A DNA stretch of 41,981 nt from NCBI GenBank assembly GCA_902543405.1, contig CACBYC010000011.1, positions 1 to 41,981 of the forward strand. Direction: 5' to 3'. This DNA is from an uncultured Pelagibacteraceae bacterium. GTDB taxonomy: Bacteria; Pseudomonadota; Alphaproteobacteria; Pelagibacterales; Pelagibacteraceae. This document shows positions 40,846 through 41,981 of this stretch, in pieces; the stretch's first letter is position 1; the number at the start of each line of letters is the position of its first letter. Made by a program: the position numbers and the translations under genes. A model generated the notes under the pieces. That model saw only the letters and a list, made by a program, of their open reading frames with translations. It was not told the DNA's origin and did no database searches.

Positions 40846-41115
40846 TTAATCAGAGCAAACGCTCATTACTGTTGTCTCTTGTTTATGACCAGATTCCGCA
40901 ATTACTTTAGCATTCTCTGGATTCTGCATAAATTTTTGCATAGTGTCTGCTGCTGGTGTTTCCATCACAATATGTACTTTATTTGGATTTTCTATTTCAT
41001 TACCTACGTAAATAGTTTTAATACCTGCTGCTTCCCTAGGACCAGAGTGCTCATCAAACATTTTTTTCCAGTGAGCCCAGTCTTTTACTTCAAAGTTACC
41101 AACCATTTTTACCAT
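40846..41115 (-). CDS. DUF3764-like small protein
   Basis: 89 aa from ATG 41115, which follows GGGGAG; a longer frame to 41169 overlaps the cupin gene. The pattern is a W-x-x-W/FDEHSGPREAAGIKTIYVG block, VHIVMETPAAD in the second strand and ENAKVIAESGHKQETTVMSV at the end. It resembles small proteins labelled DUF3764 in marine bacteria and cyanobacteria, from memory and not certain. Predicted ferredoxin-like fold, cytoplasmic, function unknown. Confidence 0.68.
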   Translation of the reverse strand: MVKMVGNFEVKDWAHWKKMFDEHSGPREAAGIKTIYVGNEIENPNKVHIVMETPAADTMQKFMQNPENAKVIAESGHKQETTVMSVCSD

Positions 41116-41116
41116 T

Positions 41117-41467
41117 TTATTCTCCCCAAACCCCGGCAAACTCATATGCTTCAACAGGTTCATTGCCAACTACCCAAGCGTCATGACCTGGTGTTACGGA
41201 GTAAGAATCTCCTGCTTTATATGTAACCTCTGTTCCATCATCGTGTTTTGCACAAACAGATCCCTTTGTGATAATTCCAATATGGTTTGCCTGACAACTG
41301 TCAGTTCCAATATGTGGCTTAACATCTGTAGACCATTTCCATCCTGGTTTTAAATGTAATCTAACTACTCTTTGACCGCCTACTTTAACTGCTTCTATTT
41401 TAGCATTATTAAACTTATCAACTACCTCATCTGCTTTATCAAAGGTTTTAACTTCAATACTACTCAT
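41117..41467 (-). CDS. Small single-domain cupin
   Basis: 116 aa with one cupin barrel. Motif 1 is weak (HLKPGWKWSTDVKPHIGT, followed by CQANHIGIITKGSV) and motif 2 is GDSYSVTPGHDAWVVGNE. Possible metal ligands are His in KPH, NHIG and GHDAW. Such cupins can be dioxygenases, isomerases or sensors; no call beyond the fold is justified. A strong AGAAGGAG site precedes the ATG. Its stop codon is 1 nt from the next start, and the next gene's ribosome-binding site lies inside its end. Confidence 0.85.
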   Translation of the reverse strand: MSSIEVKTFDKADEVVDKFNNAKIEAVKVGGQRVVRLHLKPGWKWSTDVKPHIGTDSCQANHIGIITKGSVCAKHDDGTEVTYKAGDSYSVTPGHDAWVVGNEPVEAYEFAGVWGE

Positions 41468-41493
41468 ATTAAACTCCTTCTGTTAGTTTATAA

Positions 41494-41823
41494 TTATTTT
41501 GGTATTTTGGTTGCGCCTGTTTCGAGTTCAATGATTTTACCATCTTTAAATTTCCAATAACACATTAAAGCCTCTTTATTTCCATCATCGGCATAAGTAA
41601 CAATAGAATGATCAAAACCTATTTCATCGTTTTCATATAAAATTCTATATTTATCAACTTTCATGAAACCTTTGTTAATTGCTTCAATCATACCTGTTTT
41701 TCCACTTTCAGTATAGGCTCCCTGAAGATGAGAATATCTCTTATAATCATCATGAATAATCTCAGCTGCTGTTGCACCATCTTTTTCCATGATTGCTTTA
41801 TTAAGTTTTTCTAAAATTGACAT
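41494..41823 (-). CDS. SnoaL/NTF2-like small protein, copy 2
   Basis: 109 aa, beginning MSILEKLNKAIMEKD and ending DGKIIELETGATKIPK. It is a paralogue of the protein encoded at 38448-38768, with the shared blocks HDDYK, LYENDEIG and GN-x-EA-x-M. The pair is roughly one-third identical by eye, so the duplication is not recent. AAGGA lies 6 nt before the ATG. As a SnoaL-like scaffold it could bind or convert a small hydrophobic compound; no catalytic Asp/His pair is certain. Confidence 0.8.
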   Translation of the reverse strand: MSILEKLNKAIMEKDGATAAEIIHDDYKRYSHLQGAYTESGKTGMIEAINKGFMKVDKYRILYENDEIGFDHSIVTYADDGNKEALMCYWKFKDGKIIELETGATKIPK

Positions 41824-41831
41824 ATTGTTCC

Positions 41832-41981
41832 TTACTTCTTCATTGCATTGAACATGCTAAGCGTATCATCAAAAGTCATCATAACTTTAGTTTTTCCCTC
41901 ATCACTTACTTCAAAATAGTGACCAAACATAGTATCCATGTTATCCGCAGTTGCATGAACTCTTGCAAAAACTTTATTTCC
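41832..41981 (-). CDS. Small protein cut by the window end (C-terminal 49 aa)
   Basis: A frame open to the right edge encodes 49 residues, starting GNKVFARVHATADNMDTMFG and ending SMFNAMKK before a TAA at 41834-41832. It is 8 nt upstream of the SnoaL-like gene and in the same direction, so it belongs to the same operon. The strand-helix-strand pattern and the Met content match the other ferredoxin-fold-like proteins of the cluster. The family is not recognised. Confidence 0.75.
   Translation of the reverse strand, partial: GNKVFARVHATADNMDTMFGHYFEVSDEGKTKVMMTFDDTLSMFNAMKK

Noticed and set aside
40879-41226. Plus-strand frame of 115 aa opposite the DUF3764-like and cupin genes
   Set aside because: Rich in Phe, His and Tyr as expected from antisense reading; the minus-strand genes have good ribosome-binding sites and packing.
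1-41981. tRNA, rRNA, CRISPR arrays, insertion sequences, phage genes, known riboswitches
   Set aside because: Looked for on both strands; no cloverleaf-like gene, regularly spaced repeat, transposase, integrase or conserved riboswitch core was seen.

Overview
The window is very AT-rich and gene-dense. Intergenic gaps are mostly 0-120 bp, many stop and start codons overlap, and proteins are rich in Lys/Ile/Asn. It contains periplasmic-binding-protein transporters of four classes and no recognisable transcription regulator, tRNA, insertion sequence or CRISPR array. This fits a streamlined marine alphaproteobacterium of the SAR11 (Pelagibacterales) or HIMB59/AEGEAN-169 type. That assignment is inferred from style and gene content, since no rRNA or marker gene is present.

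Layout. 2-4890 (+): the end of a D-2-hydroxyacid dehydrogenase, then a CUT2 sugar ABC transporter (ATPase, permease, binding protein), a FucU-type mutarotase and a ribokinase-family kinase. 4891-7062 (-): an L-rhamnonate-dehydratase-like enolase-superfamily enzyme and a PdxA-family dehydrogenase, divergent from 7134-11766 (+): a tripartite tricarboxylate transporter (TctC, TctB, TctA), an SDR and a ROK-family kinase. 11877-17882 (+): a CUT1 ABC transporter of the glucose/mannose (GtsABC) type with its ATPase, a D-xylose-dehydrogenase-like SDR and a Gfo/Idh/MocA oxidoreductase. 17875-20293 (-): a DMT permease and a UxaA-type dehydratase. 20341-23085 (+): a close match to D-xylonate dehydratase (XylD) and a glyoxylate/hydroxypyruvate-type reductase. 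23209-34115 (+): a TRAP transporter (DctPQM), a beta-hydroxyacid dehydrogenase, a BDH2-like SDR, an FAH-family hydrolase, a second enolase-superfamily enzyme, an SMP-30 lactonase, PEP carboxylase and a CcdA-like membrane protein. 34117-37566: a gamma-butyrobetaine-hydroxylase-like oxygenase (-), then HisN, a glutamine amidotransferase, an AhpD-like protein and a DUF952 protein (+). 37570-41981 (-): one tight run of about thirteen small genes: an SMR-family membrane protein, a cupredoxin, two SnoaL-like paralogues, DUF1330, GYD and cupin proteins, several ferredoxin-fold-like proteins, a secreted barrel protein and a gene cut by the window end.

How the genes work together. The first 34 kb reads as a scavenging region for neutral sugars and sugar acids. 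Substrates enter by four binding-protein-dependent systems and are handled either by kinases (ribokinase-like, ROK) or by non-phosphorylative oxidation: aldose dehydrogenase, lactonase, acid-sugar dehydratase, SDR 4-dehydrogenase, FAH hydrolase. The products would be pyruvate plus glycolate or lactate. The adjacent glyoxylate-type reductase and PEP carboxylase fit the disposal of such products. All four binding-protein genes are followed by an RNA hairpin and three have nearly the same GAGGG leader. Two (2507 and 23209) share an identical promoter-like element.

The most likely undescribed system is the minus-strand run of tiny proteins from 37570 to the right edge. It has strong Shine-Dalgarno sites, a duplicated SnoaL-like gene, a His/Met-rich cupredoxin and an SMR-like protein lacking the catalytic membrane glutamate.
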